A program made the position numbers and the translations under genes. From assembly GCF_001468465.1 (NCBI RefSeq), contig NZ_LNSA01000017.1:1-64000 (forward strand): a stretch of DNA of 64,000 nt, in the 5' to 3' direction. This DNA comes from Sphingopyxis sp. H115 (lineage in GTDB: Bacteria > Pseudomonadota > Alphaproteobacteria > Sphingomonadales > Sphingomonadaceae). The stretch's first letter is position 1, and each line of letters starts with the position of its first letter. Positions 46,957 to 54,842 of the stretch are shown here, one piece after another. Under the pieces are notes generated by a model, which did not search any database, was not told where the DNA came from, and saw only the letters and a list, made by a program, of their open reading frames with translations.

Positions 46957-48141
46957 TCAAAGCCGAGTGAGCGTCCCTGTGAAAACGTCATAACCTTCCA
47001 TCGCGCGAGCATAGAGCTTTTGGTAGGCCGCGACCATCCCAGATTCGTCGAAGTGTTCGGCGGCGATCCGCCGATTTTCCTCGCCGACGGCCGTGCGCAG
47101 CGCGCCATCGGCTGCCATGCGCGCGAGCGCGGCGCGAAACCCCGCCTCGTCATCGGCAATGAAGGTCCGGTTCGCGTCGGAGACCATCGCAGCCACATCA
47201 CCGACTGCCGGGCTGACCACGGGCAGACCCGCCGCCATCGCCTCGATCACCGCGATCGGCGCCTGTTCGCTGAGCGACGACAGCGCGAGCAGGTCGAAAT
47301 GCCCGATCCAGCGCGCCGGTTCGGGCATGAACCCGGCCAGAACGACGCGATCCGCGATCCCGCATCGCGCCGCCTCCGCCTCGATTGCGCCGCGTTCGGG
47401 CCCTTCGCCGACGATAACCAGTCGCACAGGGTCCGGCACCGACGCCACCGCACGCACCAGCCGCGGCAAATCCTTCACGCGTCGCAGCCCCGCCACTGTC
47501 CCGATGACCACTTCGCCCGGCCGCCGCTCGAAACCGGGAATCGCGACGGCAGGCGACCTCGCATAAGCGGCGACGTCGATCCCGTTCCGGATCAGTTCGA
47601 CGCGCGCGCCAAGCTTCCATTCGTCGGTGGCGATGCGCGCGAGCAAGGCCGACGGGACGACCACCGCGCCAGCAGACGCCAGCGCACAACGCCGAAACAG
47701 ATTACGCTTCCAGTTACGCTTGACGCTTTCATCTTCGTTGAACCCATCCTCGTGATGGACCAGATTGGGCGGCAGAAAATGCGACCAGCGGCGCCAATAG
47801 ATGCGGTGCGCCATCGCCCCGTCCATCGCGCCCCAATTATAGCTCAGCACCAGGTCGAAATTGAGCATGTAACGCGCAAGCGCCTCGTACCGGCGCGGCG
47901 ATGGCCGACCGGCGAGCGGCGGGGCGTCGACCGGAAAGCGCACGTCGATTCCGGGATCGATCGCGTCGCGGGCGCCGAACGCATCGGGGACCGCCGACAG
48001 GATCGTGTGCTGCGCGCGATCCTGCATCAGGTTCATCAGCCGCACCGCGCGTGCTTCCTTCCCACCCAGCGAAAAGCTCGAGTGCAAATGAAGGATACGA
48101 ACCGGATGCTCGCGTACCACCATGTCGCCGTATCCGGTCAT
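46957..48141 (-). CDS. Glycosyltransferase family 4 (GT4) protein
   Basis: A 394-residue GT-B glycosyltransferase. It begins with the acceptor domain RILHLHSSFSLGGKEARAVR and has VHHEDGFNEDESVKRNWKRN, the donor domain IRNGIDVAAYARSP and VIGTVAGLRRVKDLPRLVRA, and the nucleotide-sugar EX7E motif region SEQAPIAVIEAMAAGLPVVS. Acceptor and sugar are unknown. The start is taken at 48141, overlapping the stop of the hydrolase gene by four bases (ATGA), so the two are translationally coupled; ATG at 48123 is possible. Confidence 0.88.
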   Translation of the reverse strand: MTGYGDMVVREHPVRILHLHSSFSLGGKEARAVRLMNLMQDRAQHTILSAVPDAFGARDAIDPGIDVRFPVDAPPLAGRPSPRRYEALARYMLNFDLVLSYNWGAMDGAMAHRIYWRRWSHFLPPNLVHHEDGFNEDESVKRNWKRNLFRRCALASAGAVVVPSALLARIATDEWKLGARVELIRNGIDVAAYARSPAVAIPGFERRPGEVVIGTVAGLRRVKDLPRLVRAVASVPDPVRLVIVGEGPERGAIEAEAARCGIADRVVLAGFMPEPARWIGHFDLLALSSLSEQAPIAVIEAMAAGLPVVSPAVGDVAAMVSDANRTFIADDEAGFRAALARMAADGALRTAVGEENRRIAAEHFDESGMVAAYQKLYARAMEGYDVFTGTLTRL

Positions 48142-49031
48142 GCAGATGGCAGGCTGGCGACCCACGCATCGATGGCCGCGCGCGCTTCGGGCTCGTCCAT
48201 CGTCGGCGCATGGCCGACCCCCGGCACTTCGACGAGCCGCGCGTGCGTCAGTTCAGCGACCATTTTCTCGCCCGCTGCACGCGCGAGAATGTCGGACAGC
48301 GCGCCGCGCAGGATCAGCAACGGAACGTCGCCCAGCGCGCGATAGGCCGGCCACAGGTCGACTCCCGCATCGCCGCCGTTCGGCACGCGCAGTGGCGCCG
48401 CGATCTGCTTGTCATAGTCGGTGACGATCCGCCCCTCGGCGGTCAGCCGGTGCGTCCGCTTGGTAAGCCGCAGCCAGTCGTGGATTCCATAGCCCGGATA
48501 AATGGCTGCGTTGAGTTCGGAGAAGGCCCGCGCGGCGTGCATCCATGTCGGCTGGCTGCCCCCCGCGCCGATATAGTCGCGGATCCGCTCCAGCCCCGCA
48601 GTCTCCAATTCGGGCCCGACATCGTTCAGCACCGCACCGGTTAGCCGCCCCGGCAATGTCGCCGCCATCAGCATCGAAACCAGCCCGCCGAGAGACGTCC
48701 CAATCGTGGCGAAACGTTCGATGCCCAATTCGTCGAGCAGCGCCACGACATCCTGCACATATGTCAGCGGCACATATGTCATCGGATCCTTGGCAAAAGC
48801 GCTCTCGCCGCGACCGCGAAACTCGACCACAATCGTCTTGCGATATTGCGCAAGGTGCGGGGCCAACAGCTCGAAATCGCGGGCGTTGCGCGCAAGGCCG
48901 GGCATGCACAGGATCGGCGGCGCCTGCGCGGCCGCTTCGGGGCCCGCATAGACGCGCGCATGCAGCCGGACGCCGTCGGGCGACCACCAATAATGGTCCG
49001 ACCAATCGCGGCGGCTTTCCTGTTTCGCCAA
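48138..49031 (-). CDS. Alpha/beta hydrolase coupled to the glycosyltransferase
   Basis: A 297-residue alpha/beta hydrolase. It has PPILCMPGLARNARDFELLA (oxyanion region), KTIVVEFRGRGESAFAKDP, the nucleophile in TIGTSLGGLVSMLMAA, and the C-terminal His in VPGVGHAPTMDEPEA. The TTG at 49031 is the probable start: it has AAGGGGA nine bases upstream and gives MAKQESRRDWSDHYWWSP; an apparent longer N-terminus is not hydrolase-like. It is divergent from astD with a 157-base gap. A joint role with the glycosyltransferase, such as deacylating a glycan or lipid, is only a guess. Confidence 0.82.
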   Translation of the reverse strand: MAKQESRRDWSDHYWWSPDGVRLHARVYAGPEAAAQAPPILCMPGLARNARDFELLAPHLAQYRKTIVVEFRGRGESAFAKDPMTYVPLTYVQDVVALLDELGIERFATIGTSLGGLVSMLMAATLPGRLTGAVLNDVGPELETAGLERIRDYIGAGGSQPTWMHAARAFSELNAAIYPGYGIHDWLRLTKRTHRLTAEGRIVTDYDKQIAAPLRVPNGGDAGVDLWPAYRALGDVPLLILRGALSDILARAAGEKMVAELTHARLVEVPGVGHAPTMDEPEARAAIDAWVASLPSA

Positions 49032-49188
49032 TATGGCACGTCCCCTTGCGTCAAGGCCTGTCCCGTCCCGGCGCGCCGGGCTCGTTCCCCATTCTATCGC
49101 GAACCATGAGGCATGGTGCAAGCGATCCGTCGCATGTTCGCGGCGCAGGTTGCCCCTGCCCGTTTTCACCGATAAGACGCGGGCGACC

Positions 49189-50634
49189 ATGAGCGAGTCC
49201 TTGATTTCCTTCGAACCCGCGACCGGCGAAGAGCTGTGGCGCGGTCCGGTCAGCGACGTCGATGCGGAGGTCGAGATCGCTCGCCGCGCATGGCCCGAAT
49301 GGGCGTCGAAGCCCGTCGCTTTCCGTACGGAAACGCTGCGGCGTTTCGTCGATCGGGTAAAAGCCGAAGCCGAAGCCTTCGCCGACCTGATCGCGCGCGA
49401 AACGGGAAAGCCGCTTTGGGAAGCGCGCACCGAGGTCGAATCGGTCTGCAACAAGGTCAATATCTCGGTCACCGCCTATGCCGAGCGCACGCCCAACCGC
49501 CGCATCGAAGGCGCGATGGGGCTGCGCAACGCGGTGCGCCACAAGCCGCACGGCACGCTTGCCGTCCTCGGCCCCTATAATTTTCCGGCGCATCTTCCCA
49601 ACGGGCACATTGTGCCGGCTTTGATCGCGGGCAATTCGGTGATCTTCAAGCCGTCGGAAAAGACCCCGGCGGTCGGCGCGAAGCTCGTCGAACTCTTCCA
49701 TAGCGCAGGCGTGCCGCAAGAGGTGCTACGCCTCGTCGTGGGTGGCCCCGACACGGGCAAGGCACTCGCGGGGCACGAAGGCATCGACGGGCTGCTGTTC
49801 ACTGGCTCGGCGCGCACCGGGCTCGCACTCAACCGCCAGTTCGCCGGTCAGCCGGGCAAGATGCTCGCGCTCGAAATGGGCGGCAACAATCCGATCATCG
49901 TGTGGGACACCGCCGACATTCGCACCGCGGCGATCCTCGTCGTCCAGTCGGCGTTTCTCAGCGCCGGGCAACGATGCAGCAACGCGCGGCGACTGATCGT
50001 CAGGGACAGTCTTGCCGACCGGCTGATCGACGAGGTCCGCGACCTTGCGAACCGGCTGATCGTCGATCATCCGCACGCCGATCCGGCCCCCTATATGGGG
50101 CCGGTGATCGACAATGAGGCCGCTGACGGCCTGACCGAAAGCTTTCTGGTCCTGATGTCGAACGGTGGCAAGGTGATCCGCCACATGACGCGCCCGATCG
50201 CCGGGCGCCCCTTTCTGACGCCCGGGATCATCGATGTCACCGAAATGCCCGAGCGGCCCGATATCGAACTGTTCGGCCCGCTGCTCCAAGTGATCCGTGT
50301 CGGCAGTTTCGAGGCGGCGATCGCCGAAGCGAACAACACCGCCTTCGGCCTTTCCGCATCACTGATCGGCGGGACGCCGCAGCTTTACGACCAGTTCTGG
50401 GCCAACGCCCGCGCCGGGGTGATCAACTGGAACCGCCCGACCAACGGCGCCTCGTCCGCCGCGCCGTTCGGCGGAATCGGCCTGTCGGGCAACCACCGGC
50501 CGAGCGCCTTTTACGCTGCCGATTACTGCGCCTATCCGGTTGCCAGCAGCGAAAGCGACGCGATGCGCGCGTCGATCGGCGTGGGGCTGCGCGATCCCGA
50601 AGGATCGCAGCTGGTGACGAAGAAGTATCTCTGA
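49189..50634 (+). CDS. astD: Succinylglutamate-semialdehyde dehydrogenase
   Basis: Oxidises N-succinylglutamate semialdehyde to N-succinylglutamate, the fourth step of the arginine succinyltransferase pathway. The 481-residue protein has HGTLAVLGPYNFPAHLPNGH, FKPSEKTP, FTGSARTG, the general base E229 in LALEMGGNNPI and the catalytic C263 in SAGQRCSNARR. These phrases, especially PAHLPNGH and ALEMGGNNPL-like, fit AstD better than other ALDHs. The start at 49189 gives MSESLISFEPATGEELW. The other ast genes are not in the window. Confidence 0.92.
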   Translation: MSESLISFEPATGEELWRGPVSDVDAEVEIARRAWPEWASKPVAFRTETLRRFVDRVKAEAEAFADLIARETGKPLWEARTEVESVCNKVNISVTAYAERTPNRRIEGAMGLRNAVRHKPHGTLAVLGPYNFPAHLPNGHIVPALIAGNSVIFKPSEKTPAVGAKLVELFHSAGVPQEVLRLVVGGPDTGKALAGHEGIDGLLFTGSARTGLALNRQFAGQPGKMLALEMGGNNPIIVWDTADIRTAAILVVQSAFLSAGQRCSNARRLIVRDSLADRLIDEVRDLANRLIVDHPHADPAPYMGPVIDNEAADGLTESFLVLMSNGGKVIRHMTRPIAGRPFLTPGIIDVTEMPERPDIELFGPLLQVIRVGSFEAAIAEANNTAFGLSASLIGGTPQLYDQFWANARAGVINWNRPTNGASSAAPFGGIGLSGNHRPSAFYAADYCAYPVASSESDAMRASIGVGLRDPEGSQLVTKKYL

Positions 50635-50642
50635 ATGACCCT

Positions 50643-50715
50643 CGTCACCCCAGACTTGATCGGGGGTCCATTCCAGCAGCGGGATCATAGACCCCGGATC
50701 TAGTCCGGGGTGACG
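50643..50715. repeat. Dispersed inverted repeat (CGTCACCCC/GGGGTGACG type), long copy
   Basis: CGTCACCCCAGACTTGATCG on the left and GGATCTAGTCCGGGGTGACG on the right are near-complements and enclose GGGGGTCCATTCCAGCAGCG. It relates to the short copy at 14418-14447. It lies just after astD and may act as its transcription end. Confidence 0.75.
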
Positions 50716-50798
50716 ATGATGGAGGGGCAATTTTACCTACACCCGCGTCAACAAAGCCTGCTTTGCGCTTTCCGGGTACGTGAACCATCTTCTCCAGC

Positions 50799-51587
50799 AT
50801 GGAAAAGACTTTCCCCTCTGCTGGCAAACTGTGGCTCGTCGGCGCCGGTCCGGGTGACCCAGATCTGCTGACGTTACGCGCTGCGCGCCTGCTCGGCAGC
50901 GCCGACATTGTCGTCCATGACGGCCTCGTCGGCGAAGGCGTGCTGGCGCTGATCCCGCCGCATGTCGAACGCATCGGCGTCGCCAAGCAGCGCAGCCGCC
51001 ATACGATGAAGCAAGAACTGATCAACGAGCTGCTCGTCCGCGAGACGCTCGCGGGCAAGCAGGTCGTGCGGCTCAAGGGCGGCGATCCGTTCATTTTCGG
51101 TCGTGGCGGCGAGGAACTCGATGCCGCGCGCGAAGCGGGCATCGCCTGCGAAGTCGTCCCCGGCATCACTGCCGCCGCGGGCTGCGCCGCGCAGGCGGGC
51201 CTTCCCCTCACCCACCGCGAGGACGCGAGTGCGGTCAGCTTTGTCGCGGGACAGTGCAAGGATCTCTCCGACCAGGACTGGTCGGGCCTCGCGGGCCATG
51301 GTCGCACCCTCGTCATCTATATGGGCATCGCCACCGCAACCGCGATCGCCGACAAGCTGATCGCCGACGGCGTGTCGCCCGGCCTGCCCGTCGCGGTGAT
51401 CGAGCGCGGCACCACCGCCGATGCGCGCGTGCTGCGCACCCTGCTCACCGACCTTGGCGATCTTGTTTCGCGCGAAGCGGTGAAAAGCCCGGCGCTGATT
51501 ATCGTTGGCAAGGTCGCGGCGCGCGCCGATGCACTCGATTGCCTCGGCGCCCCTGGCGTCGCCGAAAAACTGGGGAATTTTGCATGA
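50799..51587 (+). CDS. cobA: Uroporphyrinogen-III C-methyltransferase (siroheme synthesis)
   Basis: SAM-dependent enzyme that makes precorrin-2, the precursor of siroheme for sulfite reductase. The 262-residue protein has LVGAGPGDPDLLTLRAARLL, IVVHDGLVGEGVL, RLKGGDPFIFGRGGEE and EVVPGITAAAGCAAQAGLPL, all diagnostic of SUMT. It lacks the CysG oxidase/ferrochelatase domain. Its stop overlaps the next gene by four bases. Position directly before the sulfite reductase gene says it serves siroheme for CysI. Confidence 0.95.
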   Translation: MEKTFPSAGKLWLVGAGPGDPDLLTLRAARLLGSADIVVHDGLVGEGVLALIPPHVERIGVAKQRSRHTMKQELINELLVRETLAGKQVVRLKGGDPFIFGRGGEELDAAREAGIACEVVPGITAAAGCAAQAGLPLTHREDASAVSFVAGQCKDLSDQDWSGLAGHGRTLVIYMGIATATAIADKLIADGVSPGLPVAVIERGTTADARVLRTLLTDLGDLVSREAVKSPALIIVGKVAARADALDCLGAPGVAEKLGNFA

Positions 51588-51880
51588 AACTGCTCACCGG
51601 CAACGACCTGAAAACAGGATTTGTCACCTGGTGGACCGGCGCCGACTGGTCGCTGCATATCGAAGACGCCGCCGACGTCGGCGAACAGGGCGAGGCGATC
51701 CTCGCCGCCGAGGAAGGCGCGCGCCGCGTCAACGCCCCCTATATTATCGCGGGCGAAATGACTCCCGACGGTCCGCGCCCCGCGCATATCAAGGACCGCA
51801 TCCGCGCGCTCGGCCCGACCGTGCGCCCCGACCTGACTCTGAAACCCGCCGACCCCAACGCCGGCGACTGGGTGATCTGA
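51584..51880 (+). CDS. DUF2849 domain-containing protein in the sulfur operon
   Basis: A 98-residue acidic protein: MKLLTGNDLKTGFVTWWTGA, DWSLHIEDAADVGEQGEAIL, AAEEGARRVNAPYIIAGEMT. This matches DUF2849, found between cobA and the sulfite reductase gene in many alphaproteobacteria. Function is not established; a role as a small partner or electron-transfer adaptor for CysI is a guess from its fixed place. It overlaps cobA by four bases and ends one base before cysI, so its expression is tied to both. Confidence 0.85.
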   Translation: MKLLTGNDLKTGFVTWWTGADWSLHIEDAADVGEQGEAILAAEEGARRVNAPYIIAGEMTPDGPRPAHIKDRIRALGPTVRPDLTLKPADPNAGDWVI

Positions 51881-51881
51881 C

Positions 51882-53513
51882 ATGTATAAATATGACGAAT
51901 ATGACCATGCGATGGTCGCCGCCCGCGTCGCCGAATTTTCGGATCAGGTGCGCCGCCGCCTTGCGGGCGAAATCACCGAGGACCAGTTCAAGCCGCTGCG
52001 GCTGATGAACGGCCTCTATCTTCAGCTGCACGCCTATATGCTGCGCGTCGCTGTGCCTTACGGGACGCTCGACAGCCGCCAGATGCGGATGCTGGCACAT
52101 ATCGCGCGCAAATATGACCGCGACTACGGCCATTTCACCACGCGCCAGAACATCCAGTATAACTGGATCAAGCTGGAGGATGCGCCCGCGATCCTCGAGG
52201 ATCTCGCTTCGGTCGAGATGCACGCGATCCAGACGAGCGGCAATTGCATCCGCAACATCAGCTCCGACCAATGGGCGGGCGCCGCCGCCGACGAGATCAC
52301 CGATCCGCGCCCGTGGGCGGAGTTGCTGCGCCAATGGTCGAGCTTTCACCCCGAATTCAGCTATCTGCCGCGCAAGTTCAAGATCGCCGTCATCGCCGCC
52401 GACGAGGACCGCGCCGCGATGCGCCTCCACGACATCGGCATCCAGATTGTCGAGAAGGACGGGCAGCACGGCGCCGCTTTCTATGTCGGCGGCGGCATGG
52501 GCCGCACCCCGATGATCGCGCCGCTGATCAAGGATTTCGTGCCGCTCGAGGATATGCTGAGCTATGCCGAAGCGTGCCTGCGCGTCTACAATCGCTACGG
52601 GCGCCGCGACAATATCTACAAGGCCCGGATCAAGATCCTGATCCACGAGCTCGGCGCCGACGAATATCGCCGGCAGGTCGAGGAAGAATGGGCGCATGTG
52701 AAGTCGCTCGGCATCGATCCGCCCAAGGCCGAGTTCGACCGCATCGCCGCGCAATTCGCGCCGCCCGCACTCGATGCCTCAGCTCCGGATGAAATCGACC
52801 GCAGCGATCCCGACTTCGCAGTGTGGGTCGACCAGAATGTCGCGAAACACAAGATGCCGGGCCATGCGATCGTCAACATCAGCCTGAAGCCCGTCGGCGG
52901 CATCCCCGGTGATGCGTCGTCAGCGCAGATCGACCTGATGGCCGACCTCGCCGAAAAATACAGCCATGACGAGCTCCGCGTCACCCACGCGCAGAACATC
53001 GTGCTCCCGCATGTCCGCAAGGCCGATCTCTACGCGATCTGGCAAGCGCTCGACGCGGCCGGGCTCGCGACACCGAACCTCGACCTGATCAGCGACATCA
53101 TCGCCTGCCCGGGCCTCGACTATTGCAGCCTCGCCAACGCGCGCTCGATCCCGGTCGCACAGAAGATCGCGGCGCGCTTTTCGGATCTCGGCCGCCAGAA
53201 GGAACTCGGCGAACTCAAACTCAAGATTTCGGGCTGCATCAATGCCTGCGGGCATCACCATGCGGGCCACATCGGCATCCTCGGCGTCGACCGCAAGGGC
53301 ACCGAAAACTACCAGCTCCTCCTCGGCGGATCGGGCGCGGAGGATGTGTCGCTCGGCACGATCACCGGCCCCGGCTTCGACGAGGACGGCATCGTCGATG
53401 CGATCGAACGCGTCACCGACAAATATCTCGCCGAACGCGCCGAGGGCGAACGCTTCGTCGACACCTATCGCCGCGTCGGCATGGCCCCGTTCAAGGAGGC
53501 GATCTATGGTTGA
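51882..53513 (+). CDS. cysI: Assimilatory sulfite reductase, hemoprotein (nitrite/sulfite reductase)
   Basis: Reduces sulfite to sulfide with siroheme and a 4Fe-4S cluster. The 543-residue protein has two ferredoxin-like/siroheme repeats; the cluster ligands are C409, C415 (IACPGLDYCSLAN) and C452, C456 (SGCINACGHHH), the classical C-x5-C and C-x3-C pattern. The first half has FTTRQNIQYNWIKLEDAP and TSGNCIRNISSDQ. Electron donor: no CysJ flavoprotein is encoded nearby, which suggests ferredoxin or another partner. It overlaps the DUF934 gene by eight bases. Start fixed by position, one base after the DUF2849 stop. Confidence 0.95.
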   Translation: MYKYDEYDHAMVAARVAEFSDQVRRRLAGEITEDQFKPLRLMNGLYLQLHAYMLRVAVPYGTLDSRQMRMLAHIARKYDRDYGHFTTRQNIQYNWIKLEDAPAILEDLASVEMHAIQTSGNCIRNISSDQWAGAAADEITDPRPWAELLRQWSSFHPEFSYLPRKFKIAVIAADEDRAAMRLHDIGIQIVEKDGQHGAAFYVGGGMGRTPMIAPLIKDFVPLEDMLSYAEACLRVYNRYGRRDNIYKARIKILIHELGADEYRRQVEEEWAHVKSLGIDPPKAEFDRIAAQFAPPALDASAPDEIDRSDPDFAVWVDQNVAKHKMPGHAIVNISLKPVGGIPGDASSAQIDLMADLAEKYSHDELRVTHAQNIVLPHVRKADLYAIWQALDAAGLATPNLDLISDIIACPGLDYCSLANARSIPVAQKIAARFSDLGRQKELGELKLKISGCINACGHHHAGHIGILGVDRKGTENYQLLLGGSGAEDVSLGTITGPGFDEDGIVDAIERVTDKYLAERAEGERFVDTYRRVGMAPFKEAIYG

Positions 53514-53919
53514 GCATCTCCATTCGGACGGCGAGGAGCCCTGCGTCACCCTCGACGCCTTCCTCAACCAGTCGAACGCAACCGCGGTGCGCCTCGAAAG
53601 CGACGAGGATGCACGCGCGCTGATCCCTTACCTCGACCGATTGAAGCTGATCGAGGTTGCCTTTCCCAAGTTTCGCGACGGGCGCGGTTATTCGTCGGCG
53701 CGCATCCTGCGCGAGGCGGGCTATGCTGGCGAACTGCGCGCGCAGGGCGACGTCCTCGTCGACCAGATCGCCTATATGAAGCGCTGCGGCTTCGACAGCT
53801 TCGCGCCCGAAAAACCGCTCGATCCCGCTGATGTCGAGGCGGCGCTGACGCGCTGGCCCGAACATTATCAGACCGCTGCCGACGGCGCGGTGCCGATATG
53901 GAAATTAAGGCATGGCTGA
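53506..53919 (+). CDS. DUF934 domain-containing protein (sulfur operon)
   Basis: A 137-residue protein. It contains VEVAFPKFRDGRGYSSARIL-like sequence (here IEVAFPKFRDGRGYSSARIL), LRAQGDVLVDQIAYMKRCGF and the ending WPEHYQTAADGAVPIWKLRH, matching DUF934, which in proteobacteria nearly always lies between cysI and cysH. No cofactor motif is visible. It overlaps cysI by eight bases and cysH by eight bases, so all three are translationally linked. Function is unknown but its genomic context argues for a role in sulfite or APS reduction. Confidence 0.88.
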   Translation: MVEHLHSDGEEPCVTLDAFLNQSNATAVRLESDEDARALIPYLDRLKLIEVAFPKFRDGRGYSSARILREAGYAGELRAQGDVLVDQIAYMKRCGFDSFAPEKPLDPADVEAALTRWPEHYQTAADGAVPIWKLRHG

Positions 53920-54715
53920 CGTGAAACACTCTCTCCCCAAGGCCGGCGAAGACCGCACCCGCGATCGCATCGACGTCGCGCCACGCTTCACGCAAGCCGA
54001 CGTCATCCGCCTAAACAACCTCTTCCGCGGCCAGGACGCCGCCGAGGTCGTTGCGAGCGTGATCGGCGCGGGCTTGCTCGGCGAAACCGCGATCGTGTCG
54101 AGCTTCGGCGCCGAAAGCGCGGTGCTGCTGCATCTCGTCAGCCGCGTGGCGCCCGACATGCCCGTCCTGTTCCTCGATACCGGCAAGCATTTCCCCGAAA
54201 CGCTCGCCTATCGCGGCGAGCTGGCGGCCAAGCTGAAGCTTAACGTCGTCAACCTGACCCCCGATGCCGAGGAGCTGGCGAAAAAGGACGCGACCGAGCT
54301 TCGCTGGTCCTACGACCCCGACGGCTGCTGCGAAATTCGCAAGGTCAAGCCGCTCGAAAAGGCGCTGGCCGATTTCGATACCTCGATCACCGGCCGCAAG
54401 GGATTCCAGTCGGCGACGCGGCAGGGCCTGCCGCGCTTCGAACTCGACGGCAGCACCGGTCGCCTGAAGTTCAACCCGCTCGCCAACTGGACGCGTGAGA
54501 TGCTGGACGAATATTTCGAGGCGCACGACCTGCCGCGGCACCCGCTCGAAGCCGAAGGCTATCCCTCGATAGGCTGCTCGCCGTGCACGTCGAAGGTCCA
54601 GCCGGGCGAAGACCCGCGCTCGGGCCGCTGGCGCGGCTGGGACAAGACCGAATGCGGTATCCATGAAGTCGTGACGCCGATCGACGACGACCCGGCGAAC
54701 GATCCGGCGTTTTGA
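53912..54715 (+). CDS. cysH: Adenylyl-sulfate (APS) reductase, thioredoxin-dependent, 4Fe-4S type
   Basis: Reduces activated sulfate to sulfite. The 267-residue protein has the PP-loop-like SSFGAESAVLLHLVSRV, the catalytic C248 in KTECGIHEV, and four extra cysteines C139-C140 (DPDGCCEIRKV) and C222, C225 (GCSPCTSK). The CC/CxxC pair ligates a 4Fe-4S cluster and marks enzymes that use APS, in contrast to E. coli PAPS reductase, which lacks it. The ATG at 53912 overlaps the preceding gene by eight bases. No sulfurylase or APS kinase gene is in the window; the operon ends here at a dispersed repeat. Confidence 0.95.
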   Translation: MADVKHSLPKAGEDRTRDRIDVAPRFTQADVIRLNNLFRGQDAAEVVASVIGAGLLGETAIVSSFGAESAVLLHLVSRVAPDMPVLFLDTGKHFPETLAYRGELAAKLKLNVVNLTPDAEELAKKDATELRWSYDPDGCCEIRKVKPLEKALADFDTSITGRKGFQSATRQGLPRFELDGSTGRLKFNPLANWTREMLDEYFEAHDLPRHPLEAEGYPSIGCSPCTSKVQPGEDPRSGRWRGWDKTECGIHEVVTPIDDDPANDPAF

Positions 54716-54738
54716 TCAGACGCGCCGCAAAAATACGT

Positions 54739-54823
54739 CGTCATTGCGAGAGGAGCGAAGCAATCCAGGGCGGATTACGCCTACTCCGGATTGCCGCGTC
54801 GCCCTCGGCTCCTCGCAATTTCG
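54739..54823. repeat. Dispersed inverted repeat (CGTCATTGCGAG type), copy 3
   Basis: CGTCATTGCGAGAGGAGCGAA on the left and GGCTCCTCGCAATTTCG on the right, with the internal AATCCAGGGCGG and CTCCGGATTGCCGCGTC; the right arm is partly degenerate compared with copy 1 at 33824-33906. It lies between the converging cysH and dnaB genes. Confidence 0.8.
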
Positions 54824-54842
54824 AAGGTTCAGATTTCAAACC

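Noticed and set aside
50716..50798. Cobalamin or SAM riboswitch before cobA
   Set aside because: The leader is too short (83 bases) and has no conserved core.
33824..54823. CRISPR-like array made of the three CATTGCGAG repeats
   Set aside because: The copies are kilobases apart with inverted arms and no regular spacers; no cas gene is near.
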